DNA of 64,000 bases, taken from the NCBI GenBank assembly GCA_023374045.1, contig CM041776.1, positions 350,485,636 to 350,549,635 on the forward strand, given 5' to 3'. A model generated the notes under the pieces. The model was not told the origin of the DNA and ran no database searches. It saw nothing but the letters and a program-made list of their open reading frames with translations. Below, piece by piece: positions 22,717 to 33,352 of this stretch. The DNA is from Limonium bicolor (taxonomy: Eukaryota > Streptophyta > Magnoliopsida > Caryophyllales > Plumbaginaceae). The position numbers were made by a program, and so were the translations under genes. The stretch's first letter is position 1, and each line of letters begins with the position of its first letter.

Positions 22717-24278
22717 TGAAATACCCTAAACCTAAATAGGGTAATTATACATAAATTTATGATGTAATAAGGCTAAAACATGCCTTATAAACATTGGTAG
22801 ACAATTTAAACTAAAGAAAACACCATAAAGTCAATTTAAGCAAATACTCACTCTAGACTTGGTGTAACCTTGTTTAGGACCTAAAGGTCATTCCTAGACC
22901 TTATTAAAATGCTAATGAACATGTTAAATCAATTACAAAAGAAAACCAAGCTCAAAAACAAGTTAAAACACAAATTGTGCTTTAAGACTTCTTAAAGCAC
23001 ATTTTTGAGAAATTGTCTTGGAAATGAGTTTTGAGTGGCTAAATGACTAATTTTATGCCTTAATCAACATGTGTACTATTTAGTATCACATTAGGAAGCC
23101 TAAATCAAAGAGATTACAAAAAGTTCCCAAATTTGTGCACTGATTATGAATAGTACCCAAATAGTGTCCAAAATAAGTCAAATGACTTCTTAATTGGTCA
23201 ATGGTCAAACCACTCCCTAAAATATCGAGCGGCACGGTTTTATATAGTGAGTCATCATATTTAGCTGCCAGCCTTAGTGGAAAAGAAGAGGAAAGGGGGA
23301 AAGAAACTATTCATCACTTTTGACAAAAGTAACAAATATCTCACTTTGCTTTCCTTCCTCCTCTCTCCTCTCTTCTTCTTCCTTCTCCCCAGCATTTTCT
23401 TCATTCTCTTCTGTTCCAAACCGTGGAAGCTACATAACCATGGCTTCTTCACCTTCTTTTGCTTGCTAAATCCAACACAATAGTCCAAATCCAAAACAAA
23501 ACACATATTTGTGCTAGTTGAGTCAAGGGCTTCAAAGTGCTCTTTTCAAAACTCCAAAAACTGAAGTTGGACTCCAATGAAGTATCTCAATTTGAAGAGG
23601 AAAAATCATATTCAAGAGCTACTTAACACTCTCTTTGAGTTAAGGTAAGAAAAGCACTCAAAAATCATCTTTTCTTCCATTTTTCACATATGGCCGAAAA
23701 TGCCTTCTTAAGATGCCTTGCTTTATTCCTTGAATTAGCATCTATTCAATATTCAAGCTTAATGGAAGCCATGCTTTGATTCCTTGCCAAAACTCATTCC
23801 AAGATTCCTAAGGTAATCATCCAATTTAGTGCTTTAAGCACTCTCTTAATATTTAAGAGTTATTTCAATCAGGTTTAGGGTGATACCTAGCACTCATTAG
23901 CTTAAAATGAACATTGATTAGACCTTTAGCAAGGGAACCAACCAGTGGCCGAATTTAAGTCAAGGAACAAAGAGGAAAGGAGGAAGGAAAAGGCTTGAAA
24001 TCTTATGGTAAATTACTTACCTTAATGTTGATTAATGTCTTAAGGAATGGTGTTTAGATAGATACCAAATGTAGCCTAGAGCTTACATTACTATATGGGT
24101 TATGTTGACCTAGGAAAGAATTTGAACAAGCTTATGAACTTGTGACTAAGGAGCTAATGACTATGAGTTACTAAAATCGTCATAAGGTGAGTTATAAGAA
24201 CCCCTCTAATTGCTATGAGATTGGTGTTGTGTAAATGTAGGTTGAAAGCTATAAATGTTGTAAATTCAGTGTTTAAGT

Positions 24279-24410
24279 TCATGTAATTTAAGGGCCTAGA
24301 GCCATGTCATTTAAGGGCCTAAGAGCCATGTCATTTAATGGCCTAAGAGCCATGTCATTTAAGGGCTTAAGAGCCATGTCATTTAAGAGCTTTAGTGCTA
24401 TGCAATTTAA
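24279..24410. repeat. 24-bp tandem repeat in LTR E
   Basis: About five units of 24 bp based on CATGTCATTTAAGGGCCTAA. Related LTR I has just one such unit (reverse complement near 35885), so the array expanded in E. The small open frames here are repeat translations. Confidence 0.85.
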
Positions 24411-25475
24411 GATTAATGCAATGTATTGTGGATTGATGCATTTGAGTGCAAATGGTGTTTTGAGGACATCCATTAAGGATTTAGTTAGCTTGTGTTGATT
24501 AGGGGAGAAAATCTATGCATTTGGGCATAATGATATACGAGGGAAGCTATGGCAAAATTTGAGTAGAAACCAAGTGTTTTATGTGTTCTAGTGAATTACT
24601 ATGACCTAGAACTTACTAGGAAACATTGAGAGTTAAATTGGTGGAAGTAAAAAAGACTAAGGTGTTCTTAAGGATTAGAATGACCTAGAATTGTTTAGGA
24701 GGAATTAGAAGTCTAATGGGAGTGATAATCACCTTTAAACTACAAGGGAAGGATTGCTAAGATCAATGTGAAGTTTGAGGAAAAATGTTGTGAAATGTTA
24801 GGAGCTTGCCTAGTAGTAAATTAATAACTATAACCATGATAGTAATGGGTGGACTTGGGTGATGGAGGTGAAAACTATAGGCGAACGTTGTAAAATTTTC
24901 AAGGGAATGACTAGGAATGTATAAGAGTGGATAACCATGAGAATGGTGAGCAAATTGAGTAAAGGAGATGGAAATGGTTAAGAGGAATTTAGAATGGTCA
25001 AGTTGAAGGAGTAAAGATGGGTATAAGGCTAAGTAATTGTGTACTTGGCTAAGGAACAATGTTAGGGTGTTAAGAGGATGGCTAGAAATGCATAGGTATG
25101 TACAAGTTTGGGAATGATGAGTAGTAAATGGGAAGGAGAGGAAATTATGCATGTAGATGCAATATAACCTTGGGAACCTTGAGAAGTTTGTGTTAAGGAG
25201 ATGAGGATGATTGATAATGCATTAGGTGTGGTCAAAGTGGTTGTAAGGTAACATTTAGGAAAGTTAAGATTGTAGGCAAAATGTATACTTTGGAAGTTTG
25301 AGAAGCTAAGTGCAAGCATTAAGAAATTTGTAAGAATTTGAGTACAATGATCAATGGACTTAGTATAAGATTGGTGGATGAATTAGAAGGTTTTTAAAGT
25401 GCCAAAATGATGTTAAAACATACTAGGACACTTGTGGAAAAGATTTGAGTAAAATAAACACACGGGAAATGGTTC

Positions 25476-25600
25476 TGCATCCGACCCACCCAGGGGACCG
25501 ACCCTGTCTGGGTCGGTCGAGCTAAAACTGTCAAAACCGGATGTCTCTGCATCCGACCCACCCAGGGGACCTACCCAGGGTGGGTCGGTTGGGTCTTATA
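25476..25600. repeat. CCGACCCACCCAGGG dyad pair in LTR E
   Basis: Two units with the arms CCGACCCACCC and GGGTGGGTCGG (or CTGGGTCGGTCG), about 65 bp apart, at a position comparable to the GTCCGAAC array of LTR I. Confidence 0.75.
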
Positions 25601-25908
25601 AAAAAATGTGTAGCATTGGTAGTAGACCATTGGGAGAGTTATGATGAAACAAAAAAAATATGCACATAAGAACCTAAGATATAATGAGAAGTAATATGAC
25701 TTAAGTGGTTAAGTTTAGACTACAATGACTTAGAGGTTATTAATCGGAAATCATTAGTGATGATACGAGTTAGGTTAATTGAAAGTAATTAACCACCCGA
25801 TTGGATGAATGTTTTAGGGTTTGAGTATTTGGACTCCGAAAGAGAATAGGCAACCGAACGACCAACGGTGAACGGTAAGGTTTTCTTGTAGCCTGCTTGC
25901 TAACGAGG

Positions 25909-27033
25909 TGTTAAGACAAGATCCTTTAGTTTTGATGATAGCAAACCTTGTATTGTCTATCTAATGCGTTTGTCAAGATTCATGATTCAGATAGACAGGT
26001 GAATAAGTGGCTTAGCACGCAAGGTTGCAAGCGCACTTAAGTCATGAGTGGCTTAGCACGCAAGGTTGCAAGCGCGCTCAAACCACAACATGTGCTCTTC
26101 AAGTCGGGCACCTGTCGGTGAGAGCTCCGGAGGACTTTTAGCACAGACAACCAGTCAGACACCACACGAAGATATCTCTTATGCTTAAAGATGCAAATCA
26201 AAGACAGATACTACAAAGGACCGACACATTCAGTTAAGACTCATACATCCACATGAGCAACTTGATCAAGACAAGCTCGTGACAAAAGGAGAAATTCATT
26301 AATGCACAAGATAACAAAGTTATAAAAGAACATCATTACATAGCCGTAATGAATTCAGAAGAGGGCATTTATGAGCATTTAATGAACTAGACAGAATCAG
26401 GCAAGTGGGGCACACAAGTGGTGATCGACCTATCAAGAGGGCTGCCGCCAACTTGATCAACCATGAGGTGACACGTAGCTCAAGCCTCTAGATCAAGTTG
26501 AAGACTTTCAAGTCTAGTGTGTTTGTTATGTGAATAATCGAAGTAGAAGTCGACTCCTAGAAGTCTAGGGATTAATAGGACGGTAGTTACATCCTAACAG
26601 CTGTGTATATATACTTGCATTTATTTCATATGTAAGTAAGCCCTGCACGAGTAAAAAGATAGAGATAATCTGGGCAAGTGTGGATCAGACTTAGGAGTGT
26701 GTGTGTGCTAGAGAGTTGGTGAGCTAGAGAAGACTGGGTAAGAGTATCAATACATTGGGTATTTGATAGGACGACAGGTCGGGGAACGGTCGGTGAACTG
26801 TAGGCCGATAGTCAGGAAAGGGTTGACAACTTTAGGGGTAAAGTCAAAACTGTCTTGGGTGTCCGTGTGTGGGGCAAGGGAGTGAGTGAATTTTGTGTGT
26901 GTAAATTCTCAATCGAAATGTGTTTTCCAGTTTAAAGTTATCTCTCGTCCTTCCCTAAACTATCAAGTTATATTAGAGTCCACGATAAGTCCACGACACG
27001 TCGAGGATGCATCAGGAGCGCTTGTTGGTTTCA
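25909..27033 (+). mobile_element. 5' LTR of copia B
   Basis: 1125 bp from TGTTAAGACAAGATCC to TTGGTTTCA, the same family as the LTRs of copia A. TATATATA is at 26606-26613. A tandem duplication starting GTGGCTTAGCACGCAAGG lies at 26008-26090. The flank before it is CGAGG; no right-hand partner can be checked. Confidence 0.9.
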
Positions 27034-27035
27034 AA

Positions 27036-27047
27036 TAGTATCAGAGC
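27036..27047 (+). other. Primer binding site of copia B
   Basis: TAGTATCAGAGC, two bases after the LTR. One mismatch to the standard TGGTATCAGAGC. Confidence 0.85.
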
Positions 27048-27090
27048 GGATTTCTTCTAGAAAGCTAACTGCTTTGGAAGACGACCAATG

Positions 27091-28771
27091 ATGTCTCATG
27101 CAAGCATTCTAGCAGCAGAAGAAGGTTCTGCACCAAATCGACCACACTCTTCAATGGAGACAACTACACTCACTACAAGAACAAAATGGAGTTTCATATC
27201 AAGTCTGACGATCCAAGAATGTGGAGGGTGATAACACATCAAGAGTACACCTTCCAGAATCCTCAAGGACAAGACATATATATCGACAGCATGACGGATG
27301 ATCAAATCAAGAAGCTAGTATTCAACGCTCGAGCTGTAAGAATACTTCACTGTGCACTACTACTTGAGCAATACTCCAAGATTGCTTCAGCTAAAACAGC
27401 CCAAGAGATTTGGAAAACTCTTGAGGTCACCTATGAAGGGAATGATGAGATCAAAAAGACTCACATTAAGTTGCTGCTCACTCACTGGGAGCTATTCAAG
27501 AAGGAAGAAAAGGAGAGCATTTCTGATATGCGTACAAGGTTCACTAAGCTGATCAACGGAATGTTGGTGCTTGGAAAAACTATCTCTAACGAGGATCAAA
27601 TTCGAAAGTTCCTCAGATCTCTTCCTGCCTCCTTTGACAGCAAAGTCAATGCCATGCAAGAAGTGCAAGATCTCTCCAAAATGTATCTGGCAGACATGCT
27701 AGGATCTCTAATGGCTTTCGAGTTAAAACTACAACACAGGAACTCAGAAAGCGCATCAAGAGATAAAGGGAAAGGCATAGCCCTTCAAGTAGCTGAAAAT
27801 GAAAGGTCTGAGTCAGGAGATGACAATGATGAAATGGTCCTCTATGCTAAGAGGTATGTTTGAAAGTTCAAAAGAAATAAAATGAGAAAAGGCAAGGAGT
27901 CCAAGGAGTCTGATGATCAGAGGAAGAGCAATGATAAGTGTTTTGGGTGTTCAAAACCCGGACATCATATCAAAGACTGCCCTCAGCGATCACGAGAGGA
28001 CATTGACAGGGTCAAGAAGCCTGTCTGACGTTCATTCAACAAAGGACCAAAGAAGGAAGCCTTCGTTGCCCCATGGGGAGATTCTGAACGGAGTGATGAC
28101 AATCAAACCTTAGACAGTGACATCTCACAAGATGAGAAGGCTCACCTATGCCTTGAAGAAGTATGCTTGATGGCACAAGGAAATGATGTATCATAATCAG
28201 AAGAAGAAGAAGAAGAAGAAGAAGAAGAAGAACATAAGGTATACTATTCTAAACTTAGAAGGAGAATTCAAAAGGATGAACTTCTAGGACTTAGAAATTT
28301 TTCTCTTATATTAGTTGATCACCTAGAGGAATTAGAAACTGAAAACGATGAACTTTTGGAAGAAAATGAAAAATTGAGAAAAACCTCGGATAAAAGCAAT
28401 GTAGATAATCTCATGAGGGCACTCATGAAAGTACAAAGAGATTATAGTGAAATTCTCTCTGTTCATGAAAAATTGAAGCATGAAAAACAACCTGAAATCG
28501 ATAAATTGATTGTTGCTCTTAACACTAAAGAAGAGGAACTAGCTACCATCAAAGAACAATATTCTAAGATAGGTACTGTTTCCAAGACACCCATGAGGAG
28601 AAGTAAACGACAGGTCGAATACCTGTCAGAGACCAGTCGTAGAGATGTCTGCAGCTTATGCAGACAACCTGGTCATCATGAATCCAATTCCTATAAAACT
28701 AGTTTTATGAGGCATCGGCAACTCAAGAAACTAGGACTAAAATGGGTAGTCAAAAATGATCTTAGAACATA
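27091..28771 (+). pseudogene. Copia B Gag
   Basis: Starts MSHASILAAEEGSAPNRP as in copia A, but lost one base near 27145 that shifts the frame; the proper frame resumes at about 27186 (MEFHIKSDDPRMWRV). UBN2-type helices follow to a stop at 27861. Then comes an intact first zinc knuckle, CFGCSKPGHHIKDC, near 27939, a stop near 28027, an expanded glutamate run, a long coiled coil (28340-28600) and a second knuckle whose last cysteine is changed (CSLCRQPGHHESNS). Knuckle damage is the reverse of that in copia A. The element is cut just before protease by LTR F. Confidence 0.85.
28197..28233. repeat. (GAA)n microsatellite in copia B gag
   Basis: About 11 GAA units encode a polyglutamate run where copia A has a short SESEGEKEQ segment. 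Confidence 0.9.
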
Positions 28772-28824
28772 AAATGGTGGAAATGGGTCTAATCTTTCTA
28801 TGGACCCTAACCCCACACCACTAA

Positions 28825-29665
28825 TGTAACACCCCAACTACACACACCATACTTAACAACATTTAGCAGCGGAATGACAACTCAACACTTAACTTAATCC
28901 ATGGGTGTTACACGCCATTAGCCACCCACGTGGTTAACAAGGCTAACACATACATAGTGTACCGGTCTGATGGGCAAGATTACCGAGCGCTACACTTTAC
29001 ATTACCAACCGTTTCCAAACAGAAATACATACATTTACATTACAACTGTACCGAGTCTATACTTTCAGCTTCCGATTATCAAACAATGGTTTTACATCCC
29101 TTACAACTACATAAATATCTAAATAACTATCCAAGTATAAACAGCTACCCCGTCCTACTCTCGAACTGCTGCCAACTCCATTGTACCTGAAAAGTATGGG
29201 GGCCCCCCAAAGGGGGTCAGCACCTTTGCTGGTATGGTAATCGAGCAGCCCGCATGCTACCGGGCCACGCACAACTATTTGTCATCTGAGCATGCGGTTA
29301 ATTATATTTAAAACATGCATGAAACTATACACACATATCATGCTTATAAATCACACATCCAATGAATAGGATACAAACATAAGATTAACACATCACATTG
29401 GTTAGATCACATTATTGTGTTCTTTGGCCCTTGAGGGTTCTACCCTAATGGAGCTATTCCTTGCTAGACGAAACATACCCATCTAATCGGGTTATACTTA
29501 ATTACCCCTTATATTTGTACGGGGTTGATTTCGGAGATCAACGTACACAACATAACAACCTACTTCACTTAATAACATGTACACAACTTAATACCGTTCT
29601 TCTTAGAGAACGTACACTTTACTTAGGATGTGCCGGAGGAAATATAGGCCCGAGCACACCGTACA
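28825..29665 (-). mobile_element. Gypsy LTR F, sense 3' part
   Basis: Plus-strand start TGTAACACCCCAAC, inserted at a point where copia A continues uninterrupted (A has the same 'accctaaccc...caactaa' and reads on). It carries the shared 'gtctgatgggcaagattaccgagcgctac' type block and the CCCC-GGGG/CAGCA-TGCTG dyads at 29203-29231. CACTA element 1 interrupts it at 29666. Confidence 0.75.
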
Positions 29666-29790
29666 CACTAGTGGAACGCGAGGCTTTAATGACGGTGGTT
29701 TAATCACGGCTTAAACAGACACCGTGATTAATAGGAAGGCCGGAATTAATTAGCGACGATGATTGAATTAACCGTAATCAAAAATCGATC

Positions 29791-29957
29791 GGAGGTTGGC
29801 GCGCCTTTTTTAGGAGGGACTTTAGATGACGGTTTTTAGTAAAACCGTAATCTAAAGTCCCGTGTTGACGCGCGCTTTACGGTCAACGGACTTTAGATTA
29901 CGGTTTTACTAAAAACCGTCATCTAAAGTCCCTCCTAAAAAAGGCGCGCCAACCTCC
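29791..29957. repeat. Perfect 70-bp inverted repeat in the CACTA1 subterminal zone
   Basis: Arms 29791-29860 and 29888-29957 are exact reverse complements around a 27-bp spacer. The spacer itself has GTTGAC/GTCAAC at its edges. Each arm contains the dyad CTTTAGATNACGG...CCGTNATCTAAAG and a GGCGCGCC site. CACTA2 has a decayed version at about 53330-53465. Confidence 0.95.
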
Positions 29958-29968
29958 GACTGATAGTC

Positions 29969-30345
29969 AACGACGTCGTTTGCCCTTAACGAAAAACTTT
30001 ATATTAATGTGTTACCTATGTTTGAAACATATGCCAAATAATTTGATTTATTCGACTCCGCGCGAAGTATTTAAATTACAGTTAACGACGTCGTTTTAGC
30101 AGTGTATTTTAGATTAATAAAAACTTTATATTAATGTGTTACCTATGTTTGAAACATATGCCAAATAATTATCGCGCTATTTTTTTAATTTCGTTACACT
30201 TTAGATTACATTTAACGACGTCGTTTTACCAGTGTATTTTAGATTAATAAAAACTTTATATTAATGTGTTACCTATGTTTGAAACCCAACATATGCCAAA
30301 TAATTATCGCGCTTTTTTTTTAAAATATCGTTACACTTTAGATTA
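29969..30345. repeat. About 128-bp subterminal tandem units of CACTA1
   Basis: Three units sharing AAAACTTTATATTAATGTG (29993, 30121, 30250) and 'cctatgtttgaaac...atgccaaataat'. Palindrome AACGACGTCGTT occurs at 29969, 30084 and 30214. Such subterminal repeats bind transposase accessory protein in studied CACTA elements; binding here is inference. Confidence 0.85.
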
Positions 30346-31328
30346 CGGTTTGGTTGGGAACCGTCATGTAAAGTGCGACTTTAGTTTACGGTTTACATGT
30401 AAACCGTAATCTAAAGTCCATTAAAACATTTGCCTACACTCTGCACACTCTACTCACAGTAACTCTTCTTCTCTTTCGCGCTATCTTCCTCACTGAAATC
30501 GCCTCCTCTCTCCCGTCACCTTGCTAACGGCCATCGCCGCCGTCGCTCCCACCACCTTTGTCACTCCCATCGCCGCCGGTCACCACCCATCTACCACTGG
30601 TCTCACCGTCGACGTCTCTGTCGCGTATTGGGTATGGGATCGATTGATTGTCGTTTTTTTCCTTACTTTGTTCATATACATGCATTTCGATTGCAAGTTC
30701 TAAGTACCTCGTTTGTATCTAATCCTGAGAGTGTAATTGCAAATGTTCTAACCTTGTTCATATATTTGTGCCCAGATTCACCGTTAATTGCAACCTAGTT
30801 CGTGGGCTGATTTCTACACTACTTGCCCACTTCGGTGCTTAGTAACGGTAATTTTGCAAACCAAACTGTAAACTGATGTATTTATTTATTCTTAGCATTT
30901 AGTATTACAATTAATACATAATAGTGTATTACCGACAAGCTATGCCAGATGCTTTCTGTTTGATTCATTTTCAACTGCTCTCTGTAAACTGCTCTCTGTA
31001 AACTGCTGTATTCATTTTCAACTGCTCAATCTGCTATGCCAGATGCTCTCTGTTTAATGCGTGCAAATCTGACTTTGATAAAACTGATTTGGACACGTTA
31101 GAAATATAGGGGAGATGCTGTCGATTTTTTTCCGCGGTTTAGCTAGCATTTAACCTTGATTTTTTGATGAATTCTAATGTTGTCGTTTTTCATTTATGCA
31201 TCAGGACTACGACTTTATTTTGGCTTCCGACCTCAACCGTCTTAGCATCGGCTAATCGTCTACCAGAGGTAAGATTTACATATATACATATAATATTTGA
31301 CAAACTACCAAACATAGTTATCCGCCCA

Positions 31329-31375
31329 AGATATACCTAATAGAGGTATATCTTCGGCAGTCCCTGTCGGGACTG
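31329..31375 (+). other. Two adjacent perfect hairpins in the CACTA1 leader
   Basis: AGATATACCT-AATAG-AGGTATATCT (31329-31353) is followed by CAGTCCC-TGTC-GGGACTG (31358-31375). CACTA2 keeps both at 56836-56882 with one substitution in a stem and one in a loop. Confidence 0.8.
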
Positions 31376-31684
31376 TCCATGATTGTTAAATCTCACGCCT
31401 AGGGTGTGAATGTGTTTTTAATTGTACTTTATTGATTATTTCAGCAGTATCTCTTTATTGTTCTTCGAATGCATATATTATTGATTAATATCATAATATC
31501 GTGCATTTGAAGAACTGTAGGGAGATGCTGCCGAAATTTTCAATAAATTACATATTAAAAACACGTTCACCGGTGGGATTTAATAGTCATGGATGGATTT
31601 AGGTTGATAAGATACAAAAGTGTAAAGACTCTGCCACGGGTGACGGTATGAAATGGCTGCCGTCATATAAATAGCTAGAAGGAG

Positions 31685-32482
31685 ATGGAACGTTCGTGGA
31701 TTTACAGCGGAAATTTGGACGACAAGTTTTTAGAAGGAGTTGATAAGTTATGCACGGTGTTGGCGAACAATCTGAAACCTACAGACAAGGGATACATATT
31801 TTGTCCGTGTATCGACTGCCAAAACAATCTGAGATATCGCGGCGTTGAAACAATTAAGGAACATCTGATCCGCCGCGGTTTTACAAAAGATTTCCAAGAC
31901 ATAATCCGATGGCATGGTCAGAGTGTGTTCGATGTTATTAAGCCTGACGAAGGGGATAATGGTCAGGCAAACACAGAAACAGAACTTGGAGATGATACAG
32001 TTGCTGGTGACACAGAAGACGTTACAGGGAACGTTGAGCCAGATTTCTGGGATGATGACATTGAGACTATGCTCGAAGATGTGGAACGACATTACTCTAA
32101 CACGCCAGACAAGCATGAAAATTTGTTGGATTCATCCAAAACACCGTTGTACCCCGGGTGTGACCCTACAAAGTTAAGCAAGTTGAGTGTCATCCTCAAG
32201 CTATTCAACTTGAAAGCGAAACATGGCTGGAGCGACGTAAGTTTCACTGACCTCCTGGAACTATTGAAATACGTTCTTCCGGTGGACAACGTTTTACCAA
32301 TGACTACGTACTCAGCCAAAAAAATGATGTGCCCAATGGGTATGGGGTACCAGAAAATTCATGCTTGTCCAAATGGTTGCATGCTGTTTTGGAAATCGGA
32401 TGAATTTGCTGAAAGCTGTTCAGCATGTGGAGCGTCACGGTATAAGAAACAACAAACTCACATCAACGGTAGTAAGAAAGGA
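31685..32482 (+). CDS. CACTA transposase (Transpos_assoc/Tnp2), partial
   Basis: Starts MERSWIYSGNLDDKFL, the usual opening of plant CACTA transposases. Residues 1-85 form the transposase-associated domain, with a CPCIDC zinc-type pair and the block TIKEHLIRRGF. An acidic linker follows (to about residue 145), then LYPGCD, KLFNLKAKHGWSD and the zinc-like CPNGC...CSACGASRYKKQ that lead into the Tnp2 catalytic region. The frame is open for all 266 visible codons and the N gap cuts it. The enzyme cuts at the CACTA termini. ATG choice is supported by identical context in CACTA2 (57193). Confidence 0.85.
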
Positions 32483-32982
32483 NNNNNNNNNNNNNNNNNN
32501 NNNNNNNNNNNNNNNNNNNNNNNNNNNNNNNNNNNNNNNNNNNNNNNNNNNNNNNNNNNNNNNNNNNNNNNNNNNNNNNNNNNNNNNNNNNNNNNNNNNN
32601 NNNNNNNNNNNNNNNNNNNNNNNNNNNNNNNNNNNNNNNNNNNNNNNNNNNNNNNNNNNNNNNNNNNNNNNNNNNNNNNNNNNNNNNNNNNNNNNNNNNN
32701 NNNNNNNNNNNNNNNNNNNNNNNNNNNNNNNNNNNNNNNNNNNNNNNNNNNNNNNNNNNNNNNNNNNNNNNNNNNNNNNNNNNNNNNNNNNNNNNNNNNN
32801 NNNNNNNNNNNNNNNNNNNNNNNNNNNNNNNNNNNNNNNNNNNNNNNNNNNNNNNNNNNNNNNNNNNNNNNNNNNNNNNNNNNNNNNNNNNNNNNNNNNN
32901 NNNNNNNNNNNNNNNNNNNNNNNNNNNNNNNNNNNNNNNNNNNNNNNNNNNNNNNNNNNNNNNNNNNNNNNNNNNNNNNNNN
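32483..32982. other. 500-N assembly gap
   Basis: Exactly 500 N, a conventional placeholder, so the true distance and even adjacency are unknown. The left side is CACTA transposase and the right side is gypsy gag on the opposite strand. Confidence 0.98.
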
Positions 32983-33119
32983 CGGTGGAGGTGGTGCCCC
33001 ACATCGGGCTGATAGCCTATGTCCTAATGCGGCAGCTACAATCTCTGCGATCGTCTGCCCTTCGGTATCACTGAAGCATCATCGCCTCTGCCACGGCCTC
33101 GGCCTCTCCTTCCTAACAT
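32983..33119 (-). pseudogene. Gypsy I Gag N-terminus
   Basis: In sense the ATG at 33119 reads MLGRRGRGRGRGDDASVIPKG, an arginine/glycine-rich start common in plant Ty3/gypsy Gag. A one-base shift moves the frame to EGQTIAEIVAAALGHRLSAR, which runs into the gap. Confidence 0.65.
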
Positions 33120-33320
33120 CTGAACAATCACAACTCACATCAGATTCGTATCCACCACTATTTCGGTTAACGAATTTATAACGTCCGTAGACGGTAAAGA
33201 CGATCCACACTCATTAGTGGTCATCTGACTCTACTCACACTAACAGCTCACACCCTTAACCCATCACTTATTTCTTAACTTATTTCTAACTCGGTGGTTA
33301 CTCATGTCCGGTATTTCTTG

Positions 33321-33348
33321 ATCAGAGCGTAACTACGCTCTGATACCA
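33321..33348 (-). other. Gypsy I primer binding site inside a hairpin
   Basis: In sense the primer site TGGTATCAGAGC is plus 33337-33348. The bases ATCAGAGCGT (33321-33330) and ACGCTCTGAT (33335-33344) are perfect complements around AACT, so most of the primer site forms one arm of a 10-bp hairpin. Confidence 0.85.
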
Positions 33349-33352
33349 CTTT

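Larger units (their letters stand above)
22717..25908 (+). mobile_element. Gypsy LTR E, truncated on the right
   Basis: It begins TGAAATACCCTAAACC, the sense start typical of these long gypsy LTRs. The block 22960-23220 matches the reverse complement of LTR I at about 36980-37240, including the hairpin-like 'gtgctttaagacttcttaaagcac'. A TATA-like TTTATATAG lies near 23239. The copy stops at 25909 where copia B inserted, and its 3' end is not seen afterwards. Confidence 0.75.
29666..32482 (+). mobile_element. CACTA element 1, 5' part
   Basis: Opens CACTAGTGGAACGCG, the same terminus as CACTA element 2 at 53198. A subterminal zone to about 30425 is packed with ACTTTAGATTACGG repeats in both directions. 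Next come a non-coding leader and intron-like stretch, two small hairpins and a transposase gene at 31685. The 3' part is lost in the N gap. Confidence 0.85.

Noticed and set aside
23261..23506. Lysine/arginine-rich minus-strand frame
   Set aside because: Antisense to a pyrimidine-rich stretch of LTR E; no domain and not kept in LTR I.
24763..25319. Two overlapping minus-strand frames of 129 and 85 codons
   Set aside because: Serine/threonine/leucine-rich low-complexity translation of a purine-rich LTR strand, with no known domain.
30521..30703. A short Ala/Thr-rich frame in CACTA1
   Set aside because: It lies in the leader; the CACTA2 equivalent (53905-54108) is in a different frame, so no coding constraint is seen.
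31685..33181. A 498-codon open frame through the N gap
   Set aside because: It joins transposase to antisense gypsy leader across 500 placeholder N; only the part to 32482 is meaningful.
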